Below are positions 47,401 through 60,125 of a stretch of 64,000 bases of DNA, piece by piece. The position numbers were made by a program, and so were the translations under genes. The DNA comes from Anadara kagoshimensis. Lineage: Eukaryota > Mollusca > Bivalvia > Arcoida > Arcidae. How positions within the stretch are numbered: the stretch's first letter is position 1; every line of letters starts with the position of its first letter. The stretch is from positions 1,727,721 to 1,791,720 of the forward strand of contig CM037868.1 in the NCBI GenBank assembly GCA_021292105.1, given 5' to 3'. Below the pieces are notes generated by a model. That model had not been told where the DNA came from and did no database searches. It was given only the letters and a program-made list of their open reading frames with translations.

Positions 47401-50400
47401 GCATAATTTTAGTAAATCTTGTAAACAACAATTTTTTCAATCGGGTGGCCGTTAGGATCCCCGCTGACTGGGTTTGACAGGTGACCCCTCTACAAAGGTT
47501 CTGTACATGATAAAAATGTAGTTGACAGATGACCACTCTACAAAGTGATCGCTATCCCAGATTTCACTCTAATCAATTTATAATTTTTTAAGGATGACTT
47601 CACGGAATGCTTTGAAAAACGGGAAAAGCAGTATGATAGCACAAAATTCCAAAATTTTTGTCTTAATATGGGGAGACTCCTCACATCAGCAGGGATTGAG
47701 CTTAACTTTTCGATGAGCCATACAATGAACTGTCAAGAGTGATGGTTGATCTGAATATATCAGGCATATACATTTGGATTATTCTATCCCTTGCTTTACT
47801 TTTCGATATTCAACATCTGCAATTACATTGACGAATGGTTTTGCAGAAAATGTTGATCTATAGGTACTGCCAATGTCAATGACTGTATAATGTTGGCAGA
47901 TTTTGATTTATTAGCAGGAACTTGTTTTGCATTACTAAAGGCTTGGGCCTGTTTGTGAGATTCAGAAATGTCATGTTTATTTACACTGTCAAGTTTATAA
48001 CTAGTGCAACCCTCGGTAAATACAGATTTTTTTCCTGTCGAACTCTACACAATCGGCACACTTCATTCCGTCCTGCGTATCATACAACCAAGGCCTGCCA
48101 TCTTCCCATGGCTTTTTATATGCTCCGATGCGTTTGGACATATCATACTCTTGATAGTACTTTCGTTTTTCCGCAGGTCCTTGTTTAGCCTTTGGAGTCG
48201 ATGCTCCTAAAAATTTCCACATGGCAGAAAGCCGGAAGTATCATTTTATACATAAATATCAGAAAAGGAAACGAAATGGCACCGTATTTGAATTCCGGTC
48301 GGAACACCGGTCCATTTACACTTGTTAACTATATGATACCCATTTTTCAATTTTACTATTATTGTCGCCAGTCAGAAATATAAACAGGAAATCGGTAAAC
48401 GGATCGGAATGTCAAATACACCGAACTGAAAATTCTAATCGCCACCTGGCAGCCCTGGGCGACCTGTGTATGATACATTTATCGCCCAGAGCGAAAAACT
48501 GGGCGCCCGTTAATCTCAATCCCTGATCGGGAGGGTTGGCAGGTATGATAAAGCGGAGAATATAGTTGGGGCGGAAAATATTAATATTGGGGCGAAACGT
48601 CCATAACCCGCATTCAAAATTTGAGTTATCTACCTTTATTTCAACTTTGAACCTACATACGAGAGAGAGTTGATTATCTGTAACGGAAGAATATTCGGGT
48701 TGAGAAATCTGCATGTAACAGCTAAATTCGAGAATGATCAAGATCATTCGCGAATAAAAACAAACATACCGATCAATGTCCAAAACACATTCCTTAGCAC
48801 TGGTAAAACTTTGAAACGGTTAAATGAGGATAAACACCTCATCAGGTAATTAAGACGGTTGCTACTTATTCATACCTTGTCCGAATCTGAACAGCTTCAT
48901 ATTCATCAAAATAATTTCCATTTACAGATTTCCAGTTTACTCCATTATCATTACTGTATTCTATCCCTAGACCAGGATAAACGTTGTTTACCATTATTCT
49001 GTTACCGCTCCGTCTGCAAATAAAAATATACTATAATTGTCTAAATTTCCTACCAGTTAAAATTTGAAATTTCTCAAAAACTAAGGTATACTCCCTCATG
49101 CAAAGTAATTCCTTAGCTTAATTTGGTAAAATATATTTTGGTCTTTTGGGTAGCTTTTCAACATCTTCAAAATAATTTTGGTTTCATAATTTTCGTTCAA
49201 ACACTACTGATGAGGAATTGTATTCCGAAACGGCCGTCCAGTGCTGTAAAAATAAAACTAGTATAATAAGTAATACATGCATTGTGATAAAGGACGGTAA
49301 AATGAAAATGTTTTAGCAATGTTTTTGGAACAAATGATCTTCCAATTATCCTTCTTATTTGCAATTTTCTCCATATTATATGATGCTGTCAGTTTGTTGT
49401 AGTTTAATTCAATTAATGATTTTTGAAATAACAATAAACAGCTACATTAGCACATTTTTGAGAAATTAGACCGTTAATTTTTTACAAAGTGAATTAGGAA
49501 CCCCCGCCAGTAGGTATTTTGTTTTGGATTACCATGTACGTTCAAAGAACAATGACTCCATGGAAAATAGGAATAACTCGGGTTAACGATATTCGCATCT
49601 CCTATATATGTGGATACTTGTAACAAGTTTCGTAAAATAAATGCCTCATAGTTTTGGAGAATGGGCGCAAACAAGAATTTAAGAAGAACGGAAACAAGAT
49701 TTAATATCTTCAAAAAGCGGATGATGATAAGGTAACATAAATTTTGTAGAGAGATGGTTCTTTAGACGAAAAGATTGATTAGAAAATAGAAACAATCATT
49801 CCAAAAAGTACAAATATGCCTTCTAATATTTTCATTGATGAACATTTTGATGGATACGCTTAATAACATAGTTATTTTAAAAAATATATTGTTTCGGGGT
49901 TACCATAATTACACCTAATGCTGGTATCATTTTAAGAAAGTGAATTACCTTTGAATGTGTAATCTTTACTTCTGAATAAACAAAAGATATAAAATAGAAA
50001 ACATAACCACGGACCTGACAAAGGTACAAGTTAATGAGAGAAATGGTAATGAGAGATAGTAAAAGACAACAGTAATGTGGAGCACTGATGGTAAAACATC
50101 TTACACATTATGAGTTAATGCCCGGATGTGTTATATAGTATTACAAATTCTGGATTGCAACCATCCATTCCAATGTATTAAAAGACAATGCTTCATATAT
50201 ACGAATTTTAAACATAATCAATTAACGTAATTTCACAATTAACCGGAAACATATAAATGTACAGTCTAACCTGTCTATAAAGACTACCCAAGGGAACCAA
50301 TAGATGTGACCTTTATGGGCAGGTGACCTTTATATACACGTTCACAAATATGATTCAAGAACAATAGGGATAAATTCTATTGCTTTATTAGCAGGTGACC

Positions 50401-53400
50401 CTTAGATAGAGGTGACCTTTAAGGCAGGTTGGACTGTATATGTCATTCATTAAAATTTATTTCTTTACCTTAATTTGTCAGATCCTAAAATTTGTTGTTT
50501 GGGTTTTGGGATCTTGATTTTAAGATGGACGAGTTTGTTTAGTTTTAATTATTATTATACTTATTATCGTTATTATTAAAGCATAATAAAATACGTTTGT
50601 TTGATTAAACATGATGTGGTTATCCTTCCAGAGAGCCTTGCCTAGGGGAATTTTACGTGTTTCTCTTAATTTACCATTTTTCAAAGTGTTCGGTATATAT
50701 TATGAATTTTGATTGTATTATGAAACGTTTGATTTTTATCTAAGTATAAATATATAGGCAATCAAAAACAAACATACTAATCGATGTCCGAATCACAATC
50801 TCCAGAGTCAGGTTAGACACGTGAACTTCCACCAGAGAAGTGAGGTCGGGTGCAAACAACATTGACCTATCCGCTTGAGATGTTTCACCTAACTTGACAG
50901 TTCCAAAGTGTTTACTTTGCTTCTGGATTGTGATTCGGACATGGATTAGTATGTTTGTTTTTTATCATATGGTAGGATCCAACCATAGGAAGTGTTAGGC
51001 TTAGAAGGTACTTATAGTATTACACACGTGGTGGGTGTAGGTAGCTAAACAGGAGGTGTTTACACTTCAGAGCATCCGACCTCCCTTCCCCTGTGGAAGT
51101 TCACGTGTCTAACGTAACTTGTCAGTTCGAAAGTTTTTACTTTGCTTCTGAATTGTGATTCGAACTTGGATAAGTATGTTTCTTTTTACTTTGCTTCTCG
51201 ATTGTGATTCAGGTATTGATAAGTATGTTTGTTTTTACCTTGCTTCTGGATTGTGATTCGGGCATGTATTACTATGTTTGTTTTTACTTTGCTTCTGGAG
51301 TGTGATTCAGACACAGATAAGTAAAATGTTTTGTTTTTAATTGATATACACAAGGTGCATGACCAGTGTTCTCATTAAGACGAGAAAAGTTACACATACT
51401 ATTCCTTAACACCAATGCATTCTTCCAGAATATATATTTAAATTAAAGGTTGAGCGGACAGGTCAATCTTGTTTGTATACGTAAAGTTAGTTCTTACTTT
51501 GCTCCTGGAGGTGGTACTCTATATTTTACACCCATGTCATCAAGGATTCCGAGATCTTTGTAACCTAGAGTATTAGCAAACTTGTCCCATTCCTCTTTTA
51601 TTTTAGTGTTCCGCTCGTCTTTATCTTGTATATCTTCCCAGTCTGATTTATGCCAGGCACGTTCAGCCAGTGCTATTATCCGTGGGAAAATCATATTATG
51701 AAGTTGTTCACTTGTTCGAACAGTTTCACTCCACAAAGCTCCCTGTATTCCTAGTGTATTAAGATATGAAAACGTAAATCAGATTTAGTAGGTCTGACAA
51801 TGTTAACAGAAAAATACTACTAACAATGTTTTAGTTTTGCAATATTAGACATTCGTATCGGATCACAAATTCTCATAAGACTAAATCTGTGGAAAATTAA
51901 ACAATTTAAGATGCTTACACTCAACAAAATAAAAAAAAGGACCAAAGTATATTTCTTCAAGCCAGATAGGTAAATACTTTAATCTATTAAGCATAGGTTT
52001 AAAAATTATAAGAAATATGATTATAAACAATATAACACAATTTATTTTGAAATCGCGAATAAATCAAAGTAATCGACTTTGTTCCATAAACTATAAATTT
52101 GATAGATATAGTTATACTTTATTTGTTCATGCCCATTTGATGTAAAATGTCTTTGTATCCAAACATTATCCTAGATATAACTGATTATAGATTCCCATAG
52201 TTTTATGTTCCTTTCATTCTGAATTTTGATTAAGTTTAGCTAGCTTTACAGAAGCTGTTAACCCTTCTTGAGCATCAGCCTCGCTTCTCTGTGTCTAACT
52301 TCATTTATAAAATCAAAAAATTTTAGTTTGCTTTGCGATCGGGATAATGACATGGATTTCCTTGACATATTCATAAAAAATATAAAAAAAGGAAAAAGGA
52401 TTTCCAGGAGAAAATTTTTTTAGTTAATATTACGGTTTTGTTGTTGGATATCAATGAAAGAATATCGAAGAATCTAATGATTTATGATGATGCCAACAAC
52501 TATTCTAAGGTTGTTATTAATGAAATAAGTTATGCTAACTCGTAGAAACCGTTACTCGTTTTTATAATGTCAGCGCAACTTACCTACAATATTCTCAGGT
52601 TTGTTAAGCTGCAAACATGAAGTTTTGCAGATATCCTCCTGTGTCAATTTCTCTCCAGAAACTTTTAGATCGGCATTATAATAAATGTTACCAGGGATAA
52701 AACTAAAGGTTTTGTAAGTACTTGTAAACCGAGTTGCCCAGTAGTAACCACGCTCTTCAGGATCAGGCTCATATGGATGGTCAAAATATAGGTGTGTCGC
52801 ATGAGCCAATATAACCTGCAATTACAAATATACACAATTCATAACATTATCTTAAGTCATACATGTGGTATGTTTATATGGATGGTCAAAATATACGTGT
52901 GTCGCATGAGCCAATATAACTTGTAATTGTATGTATACACAATATATTATTTATCTTAAGTCATACATGTGGTATGTTTATATGGATGGTCAAAATATCT
53001 GTGTGTCGCATGAGCAAATGTGACCTGTAATTGTATGTATACACAAGATATTATTTATCTTAAGTCATACATGTGGTATGTTTATATGGATGGTCAAAAT
53101 ATACGTATGTCGCATGAGCCAATATGACCTGTAGTTGTATGTATAAACAAGATATTATTTATCTTAAGTCATACATGTGGTATGTTAATATGGATGGTCA
53201 AAATATTTTTGTGTCGCATGAGCCAATGTGACCTGTAATTGCATGTATACAAAAGATATTATTTATCTTAAGTCATACATGTGGTATGTTTATATGGATG
53301 GTCAAAATATAAATGTGAGTAAACAAAATCTACTGCTAAACGTACATTTGAAACGTCTAGTTGTCATACATTTGGCATGTTAAGGGTGATTGTCAAATAT

Positions 53401-56400
53401 AAATGTACATGTCTCCCGAGTAAATCTTACGTGCAATAACATATAATATCAAGAACTGAAATAGTTTTAGGATTCCAAAATAGTTTTGTCAATATACAAG
53501 TAAGTTGGCAATGCCGTCGATGAACATTTTAACGGGATTTTTCTCTACCTAGAGGACGTAACCCTATACTACATATTCCATTAAAATTGTGAATGCAATA
53601 TGGCCATATATGCTTGTTTTTTTATTTATTTATTGAATAAAGCATTCAATTAATCATAATTCAGATGTATCTACCTTATATCCAGCATTTGCTTGTATAT
53701 ATGCGTGGTCTCCAGATCCCCATTCAAATATATTATTCCAGGAATAACTGAATACCTTCCTGCAATGTATAAAATGACGTGCATTAATCAATGAATGAAA
53801 CAATTTATAATAAAAGAATCCAGTTTAATTAAAACCATAAAAGAATGGCACGTGAGGACAATCGATAATAATTAAACTTCAACGGAAACGTGCTTAAATT
53901 TGAACAGACTGTGAGGTCTTTCATATATACGTTAAATCACGCTAGATAAAATGTGTAAACCAATCAAACAGAACATACTTTGTTGTGTGGTTTATTTATG
54001 CCGATGGTCTGTTTTATCAGATATTGCTCAGAACTTTCAACTTGTTGAATGCTAAAGCGTTTCTGGTTTGCTCGTTATGTTTATATAAAAAGGCACAAAC
54101 AACTTTAGATTCTTACGTTTCGTTTCTAATGAATGTACGTAGGATCACATATGTGGAAATCACATTAACCGATTGAATGAACATCTCCAATTAAACCCTT
54201 TTAAGCTTATATACGTCCATTATTAGATATAATAGTGATTTTAGCTACTTGCCAAATGCTTAAAATGTAAGGTTTACTTAGTTTTCATGTTTCCTGGCAA
54301 CAAAACAAAACAATATCTTTACACGACCGATATGACAGCGATACAAATGTTCCATTTTAAGAGCTACTGAAAATTTGTAATGTAGTGTTGTGCTATTTGA
54401 ATCAAAGACATACTAAAGGTTTGTGAATTCAGTGTGTAAGCATATAATGTCACTTGTATTAAACCTTAAAGGGAAAATATTTGCCGTTTCTTTGATAAAC
54501 ATTGATTTCGTATCAAGCTTATCTGAACAAATTTATGCGAAGGTAATCACAAGTCATTATTTTTTATTATTATTAATATTTTTTCAACATTTTACATAAT
54601 ATATTAAGACAAAGACACCACTCACTCATCCATACTTTTATCTTTCATACGGTTTTTTTTCATGATACACAAATTATATATAACAATATGTACAAAATAT
54701 ACTTGTAGTTATTATTCAAATAAAGATCTATAAACCACCCATCTTTGCAAGAAATATAAGATTTCCCCGAAGCTTTGTACCGTTTCGATAGTAAGTCATA
54801 ATTTAATTTATAAATGTTGGTTTAATTTTAACAAACCAAATAAAAATTATCATTATGATAGAAATTCGCTAAATATGAAACTCATTATTTGTGTCATTCG
54901 TGTGTACGTAATAACTTGTTTAGTTTGCAACATTTGTTTTCTTTCATCATAGTTATGATCTGGACAACTTTTGGTATGTTTGCTTTTTTATTTAAATTTA
55001 ATCTTACCTTGGTGGATTTACCAAACTATTTATATCAATGGGTTCTGTAAGTGTTCTCATTACACCGTCTTCCCATGAACCAACATCTAGTTCTTCCTGT
55101 TTCGCAATGGAAGCTACTCTCTGTGCAAAATACTCCTTTAAATCTGCTCCGCTATTTAAACTTATTGATTCATTCATTAACTTTTTACATGCAGTCGAAT
55201 CGACCCAGGCCCCTCCGGCAACCTCGTCCCCGCCAAAATGATACATAGATAGAGGTTGTATAGCTTGATGCATTTCTTTTGTCTTTTTCATAATGTGACT
55301 TATGAAATTGTACGTTGATTCTAGGCATGGATTCACTGCATTGTCATTAAAGAACTGTACCGTTTGATATGTTGACGGATCATCTGTCTCTGCTAGTAAA
55401 AATTCAGTCGCTTTTGGCATGTTTCCCATTGCCTTATAATAATTATATCTCTTCTCCATGGATTTTATAGCAGCTCGCGCATGCCCAGGCATATCGATTT
55501 CCGGTATAACCTCAATATGAAGTCGTTTTGCTTCGCGGAGTATATCCTGATACTGAGTTATTGTGTAATATCCGGATCCAGATGATTCTGTTGTTGGTCC
55601 AGATCCAAGTTGTGATAACGTACATGTTTGTTCTGTTAAATCATCACACCTTTTGGAACCCACCTTAGAAATAGAAGCACAATATATATAACTATTATAT
55701 ATAACATATGTTATGGGTCTGTATAAAAACAAAAGATGCAAAATTGCCCATATAGTTTTTGCTTTATATTACATTTACAATATTTTTGCTTCAATAAAGT
55801 TTCGTCATCAACTATACTTTGCAACCCATAGAAACATTACTTCACGGGCTAACGTGATGACGTCAGATGTTAAATACTCTCGATGACTGATAGGAGACGA
55901 CCCATTCGTATGAGAAGTTGCATCAAAAGCACATTTCAAAATTATTTTTAAATTAGCATGGAAAATATCACGGTAATGATTTTTTCATTAATATTGTAAA
56001 TATAAGAATCCTTTTATAACAAAATAAAACAGCAATTTTACTTTGTAAATTCATAAAGATATTGAAAAAATAACATATTTCTTGGTATAGTTAGAGCAGT
56101 GCGTTATCTTTTCATGACTTACATCATAATTGAACACTAAATTTGTATCTTATTCGTTGCATGCGGTTGTTTAATAAGCTTCACTCTATTATTTCACCGT
56201 AAAGCATTTTGTCTTGTAAGTAATTTGGTATATGATGATGTCAGTCACCAATTTAGCTTTATTTAAACTTTATAAAACAATTTTGCCATAGCCAGCAAAT
56301 AATATTCTATTATATGATTTACGTATTTTTTGACACATGACTATATAATTCAATTCTCATTTGTTAAACACATTGTGATTGGTCAGATTTTATTATGTTT

Positions 56401-58344
56401 GCATGAAAGGATTTGCTCTGAGTGACGTCATCTGATTATAGATGACGTACAAAGACATTTGAATTTCTACGCCATAACGTTGCTATTTTTACGTGATACG
56501 GCTATACTGTTGTTTAAACTGTTGATTTGTTGTTGAAAAAAATTCTAAATTTTTTATTTTCTTATGGAAGTATACTTAATTCGTAATACGCGAATTATAG
56601 TGTGCAAAATATCCAATTTTTTATACTTTTATAACAAAATAGAAATATAATCAGCTTTAAAATGGTGTATTTGCAAGCACAAGGCTAGAGCGCAAGGGAA
56701 TCTCGAATTGATGATCTTGTTCTAATAGAACGATAATTGACATTACAAAAAAGAAAACATTTTATATAGGAAGCGATTAAATGTTTTAAGACAAACCAAA
56801 ATATTATCGGAATTACAGACAGACGAATATGATATATATACCCCCTTATCTAAGTTATAATTACAAGGTAAGAATATTTAGAAAATATTTAGGTACAATT
56901 TAACTAACCTCTGTTAATTCTGGTAAATCAGGTATTTCTAGTCTCCAGCCTTCGTCATCAGTAAGATGAAAATGGAATTTATTGAGTTTGTATGTTGCCA
57001 TAACATTTAGAAGCAACTTTATATCCTCAACTGTATGGAAATTCCTTGAAACGTCGACATGCATACCCCTGTAACCAAATCGAGGCTGATCTGTTATTTC
57101 TGCTTTCGGAAGCTCTATTCCATTACCAACTTTTGTAGACAGTCTCAACAAACTTTGAATACCATAAAACGCTCCTTCTGAATGGTTGGCTGTTATTGTT
57201 ACAACGTTTGTGATTGGATCAATGACAAGTTTGTAGGCTTCCATTGAAGATGGCTGACCGGCAATTGATACTGTAGCTTTGACGAACATTATATATCTGG
57301 AAGGCGGCTTTTTGCTGACTTTGACTAACTGTAATTTATCTGAAAAAATTGTCAAACTCATTACAATACATTCCACAGCATTATTTGACGTTTTGTCAAA
57401 TATTACAGAAACACAACCAATAAACTTAATAGCTAGTTTATATGTTTGGTTGTTTCTTTGATTGTCGATTTTAGTTAAGTGCTATTGAATGCATACATGT
57501 TTAAATTCTTATAAATTTGAGAAAAAGTAATGTTTTATTTAACGTGCATTTGAATTAACCTATATGCTATAAAATTCTCATTAGTCGTTTAGTTCTTAAA
57601 CACAATTATTTGGTCAATGTCTAGGTGCATATAAAAGCAGGTAAACATGGAACCCACCTGTTAAATACTTAATCTCGTTTTGGAACTCAGGTGAATCTAA
57701 AACTACCCAATATCCCCTACTGATTGTAACCTTTGAACTTTCATCAAGAGTCATTGAATAAGGTGTTGGTATCAGAGGTTTTCCTGGTTTTTTAAGATCT
57801 GGAATGATTTCATTAATTGCGTATCTGGCTGATGGTGTATACGGATTGAACTTATCCTGTGGAAACCGTTTCCATTTATTAACCGTGTCAAAAGGACCAA
57901 CAAAACTTAAACTTTCTCCTTCCGTACTTTGTATAATTTGTGTTTCTAACCCTTCAGCAGCAACATACCAATTAGGCATCGTATCTGTTCGGGCACTTTG
58001 CCAATATTTTGAATTGAATTCTAAAACTATTTCTTTGTTCGGAAGGATAGATTGATAAGTTTCCGGATCCGGTCGTAGTTCGTACAAACTTCCACCAGTG
58101 TGGTATATGCGCATACCGGAACCTGGTATCAAATATCCATCCGGATATGGGTATTGTGTTGGCTCAACTAGTCTGATTACATAAATATAGATACTCCAAG
58201 ATCCAGATCGAACAGGTTTGGTTCCTAAATTTTTCATTCGGATTTTCTGAATGAAGACGTTCCCGTCGTCATTTAAATTGTCAACTATATCAACCTTCAC
58301 TTCAACAAAGTCAGCAATGTAATTCAATAATAGCTGGTCAGTCG
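44466..58344 (-). CDS. GH20 beta-N-acetylhexosaminidase (chitobiase type)
   Basis: Exons found, 5' to 3': 58,344-57,658; 57,339-56,909; 55,663-55,008; 53,759-53,675; 52,815-52,584; 51,750-51,498; 49,013-48,876; 44,604-44,466. All are GT/AG and in phase, giving 872 residues. The order is the chitobiase N-terminal sandwich domain (1-190), a GH20 accessory domain (about 200-330, with FYGIQSLLRL) and the catalytic barrel from FGYRGMHVDVSRNF. HFHLTDDEGWRLEIP ends exon 2 of this set; the catalytic pair Asp518-Glu519 sits in YHFGGDEV (codons at 55,223-55,228); SWNNIFEWG and YFDHPYEPDPEERG follow. The enzyme removes terminal N-acetylhexosamine from chitin oligomers or glycans. The first exon (start codon, signal peptide) was not found between 58,345 and 60,100. 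The C-terminus has a hydrophobic tail (LLGILIMLY) that the neighbouring paralogue lacks. The last intron (4.3 kb) holds a 3.2-kb insertion. Confidence 0.9.
44665..44865. repeat. 38-bp minisatellite, 5 copies (copy B)
   Basis: Counterpart of 22,340-22,605, two units shorter. Confidence 0.8.
45850..47245 (-). mobile_element. hairpin-ended element with array, inverted copy
   Basis: Opposite orientation to 18,759-20,625. It starts AACAAGAGGTCCATGAGCCT and ends CTGAGCCTTTGGCTCAGGTG AGCT; the terminal hairpin is duplicated (about 47,150-47,177 and 47,219-47,245). Four array units with TGACCTTGACCTTTGAA-type cores lie at about 46,233, 46,373, 46,518 and 46,661. Confidence 0.8.
47600..48222 (-). pseudogene. 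ZNF862/hAT-like transposase-derived fragment
   Basis: The frame starts MWKFLG, has KRKYYQEYDMSKR, then KKPWEDGRPWLYDTQDGMKC with a C-x-x-C (TTF/BED-type zinc finger start). After a frameshift at an A run (about 48,028) it reads TEGCTSYKLDSVNKHDISES, and later VHCMAHRK. This order is typical of ZNF862/KIAA1586-like proteins, which derive from hAT transposases. No dimerisation domain is left, and stops break it. Confidence 0.65.
48223..48760. other. upstream part of the insertion
   Basis: GC-richer than its surroundings in 48,420-48,540 (GCCACCTGGCAGCCCTGGGC, a CTGGGCG inverted pair). The 123-aa frame on the - strand shows no family motif. It probably belongs to the 5' side of the transposase-derived fragment. 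Confidence 0.35.
49020..49490. repeat. dispersed repeat R2 copy (only in copy B here)
   Basis: GGGTAGCTTTTCAACATCTT, TTTCATAATTTTCGTTCAAA, GAATTGTATTCCGAAACG and CCAGTGCTGTAAAA match 12,820-12,985, 35,250-35,400 and 58,540-58,640. It sits directly upstream of the penultimate hexosaminidase exon. Confidence 0.6.
50260..50438. mobile_element. MITE with TACAGTC termini (complete)
   Basis: Inverted ends TACAGTCTAACCTGTC and, in reverse, TACAGTCCAACCTGCC; internally CCAAGGGAACCAATAGATG and GGGCAGGTGACCTTTATA. Length 179 bp. Other members: 12,479, 32,335, 59,133 and a remnant at 11,704. Confidence 0.8.
50765..51335. repeat. nested R1 fragments and a 57-bp tandem repeat
   Basis: R1 fragments lie in both orientations (CACGTGAACTTCCACCAGAG at about 50,818; CCTGTGGAAGTTCACGTGTC at about 51,091). 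From about 51,136 to 51,335 a unit TTTGCTTCTGGATTGTGATT ... GTATGTTTGTTTTTAC repeats four times. This lies in a hexosaminidase intron. Confidence 0.7.
52770..53330 (-). repeat. 104-bp tandem array of an exon-intron junction
   Basis: Landmark AAGTCATACATGTGG recurs at 52,853, 52,957, 53,061, 53,165 and 53,269. Each unit contains the 5' edge of the hexosaminidase exon at 52,815-52,584 with its acceptor. Read on the - strand, TTACAG is followed by codons for ILAHATH-YFDHPY, then the frame leaves the exon. One unit has CAAG for CAGG at the acceptor; the others keep CAG. Confidence 0.9.
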
Positions 58345-58539
58345 CTGAAATTAAGAAAAGAATACACGTTTATGTTTGGAATATACAGGCTTAAAGTCAA
58401 GACTCAGAGAAATGGTAAGCAGCTGAAGAATTTCATATTGATGATAGTTATGGTATTGTCTTTGTGCTTTGAGCGAAAATATTTTCTTTCAGAAAGACCA
58501 CTGAATGTCAAATATTTTATAATGTTAACTTGTTTAAAC

Positions 58540-58960
58540 TACTAGTGAGGAATTATATTCGAAAAAAGCCGTCTAGTACTACTGTTAAAGTAATTCTAGT
58601 ATAATATTTAACTAAAAAACCAGTTATAATTACGTATAATACCAGTTTGAATTAATCAGCACTAGCCGGCCGATTTGAATTACAATTCCTCATCAGTAAT
58701 GCTTAAACTTAAAAAATCGAAATAAACAAGTTCATCGTACTTTAAGCACTCCCTTATTCCTTGTACCATTATTGCATCACGTGTTCCTGTCATACAATTT
58801 TGATTGCACACTTGGCGGGTGTAGCTAGCTAGTCAGAAGACGCTTACCCTTCCGAAGCACCCGGCCTCACTTCCCTGATGGAGGTTTACGTGTTTATCTA
58901 ACTTGTCAGTTTCAAAGTTTTTGCTTTGCTTCTGCATTGCGATTTGGACATAGAATAGTA
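58540..58960 (-). repeat. R2 and R1 fragments upstream of the first found GH20 exon
   Basis: 58,540-58,680 matches R2 (GTGAGGAATTATATTCGAAA, GTCTAGTACTACTG). 58,795-58,960 is R1 in reverse (CCTCACTTCCCTGATGGAGG, GCTTTGCTTCTGCATTGCG). No first coding exon is evident here. Confidence 0.55.
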
Positions 58961-59132
58961 CGTTTTTTATTTTGACCATTTATCTTTATTCATGTTGGTG
59001 CCAACTAAATTATTTAAAACCATTTTATGGCATTGTAAATCATCATCACAACGCTCTCACTTCATATATAAACACATTTCGGTCTATTACATGTACACTG
59101 TTCGTAATCAAAGAGTAGTCTATATTTACCAT

Positions 59133-59303
59133 GTACAGTCCAACCTGTCTTAAAGGCCACCCCTATAAAAAGGCCACCTGCTTATGAAGCTAGTAGAATT
59201 GTATCCCAATTGATCTTTATTCATATCATTTGAATCTGTATAATTATAAAGCCCACCTGCCTATACAGGCCTTGAGTGACTTTTATAATCAGATTTGACT
59301 GTA
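59133..59303. mobile_element. MITE with TACAGTC termini
   Basis: TACAGTCCAACCTGTCTTAA at the left and GATTTGACTGTAA at the right; 171 bp. Same family as 50,260-50,438, with the internal type found at 11,704. Confidence 0.75.
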
Positions 59304-59689
59304 ATTATATGTGGTCATGCACATAATACTTAAGGGACTGGTCATACTTTTTTGATAGACCTGCATATTTGTGTTTCATTGTTTTAATAAGAAAACAAAT
59401 ACGTGATAACTAACATCGTGATCGTACACAGTGCTATCAAAAATAAACATACTAATCCATATCAAATCTCAAAGCAAAGCAAAACCTTAACTGAAGCTAG
59501 CAAAACAAGTTAATCACTTCCACCATCGAAGTGTTCCAGAAAGGTAAGCGCGCACCTGCTGTTTAGCTAGAGAATGGAATTTCCATCTATTATACTAAAA
59601 TGCCAAAAACTGGTTTTTTTTTGTATATGCTACAAATGTGATCCCTTTAGTTGCATTTATTATATATCCACTCTCTATATAGGAAGGCC

Positions 59690-60039
59690 GCGGTGGACTA
59701 ATATATATGAAGTTAGTTTACACATTCCAAGTCTCTAACCGCTGTGAGTTCCAGTCCTGCTCCCATATGTGAAAAAGTGAATTTACCTTGTCGTTGGCCT
59801 TAACTGTTTCACTGGTATAATGTGACTGGGGGAGTACGCTTGTCTGCGACGTACTGACACCTTGAACTAGCAACTTTAAGTCGCACTGAGTGCGCACTGG
59901 TGCAAGGCAGACCATAAAACACATTTACACTTTACATGCGTACACAAACTTGTTCATAGATTAATCTTTAGATATTAATAAACTATTTCTCGTCGAGAAT
60001 AGCTAAAAAATTGCTTATGCGACGTTAAGTAACATTCAC

Positions 60040-60072
<33 letters not shown>
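59690..60072 (+). mobile_element. tRNA-derived SINE, family 2, with CAA tail
   Basis: GGCCGCGGTGGACTAA head, GAGTTCCAGTCCTGC B-box region, CTGGGGGAGTACGCTTGTC body, GCGACGTTAAGTAAC end and a (CAA)n tail (about 60,042-60,072). It ends 54 bp from the stop of the second hexosaminidase, so it lies antisense in or near that gene's 3' untranslated part. Confidence 0.75.
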
Positions 60073-60125
60073 CCAACGTTAACAATAACGACAATAACCC
60101 CCTATATAAAACTACATGTATATTA

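Larger units (their letters stand above)
45525..48760. repeat. 3.2-kb insertion in the hexosaminidase terminal intron
   Basis: Copy A reads straight from GCGAACATTACAATACCAATAT (23,240-23,262) to AAACAAACATACCGATCAAT; in copy B these are 3.2 kb apart. The insertion contains a hairpin-ended element (45,850-47,245) and a ZNF862-like fragment (about 47,600-48,222). Confidence 0.8.
28945..49795 (+). repeat. segmental duplication, copy B
   Basis: Collinear with copy A, same orientation. B-only blocks: about 32,435-34,960 (intron 3), 40,282-40,774, 42,734-44,443, 45,525-48,760 and about 49,020-49,490. Some of these may be losses in A rather than gains in B. Confidence 0.9.

Noticed and set aside
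48412-48783. 123-aa frame on the - strand
   Set aside because: No recognisable motif; it spans the edge of the insertion into duplicated sequence.
58381-58440. ATG at about 58,436 on the - strand (MKFFSCLPFL) as the hexosaminidase start exon
   Set aside because: It looks like a signal peptide start, but a stop follows after ten codons and no donor in the right phase was found.
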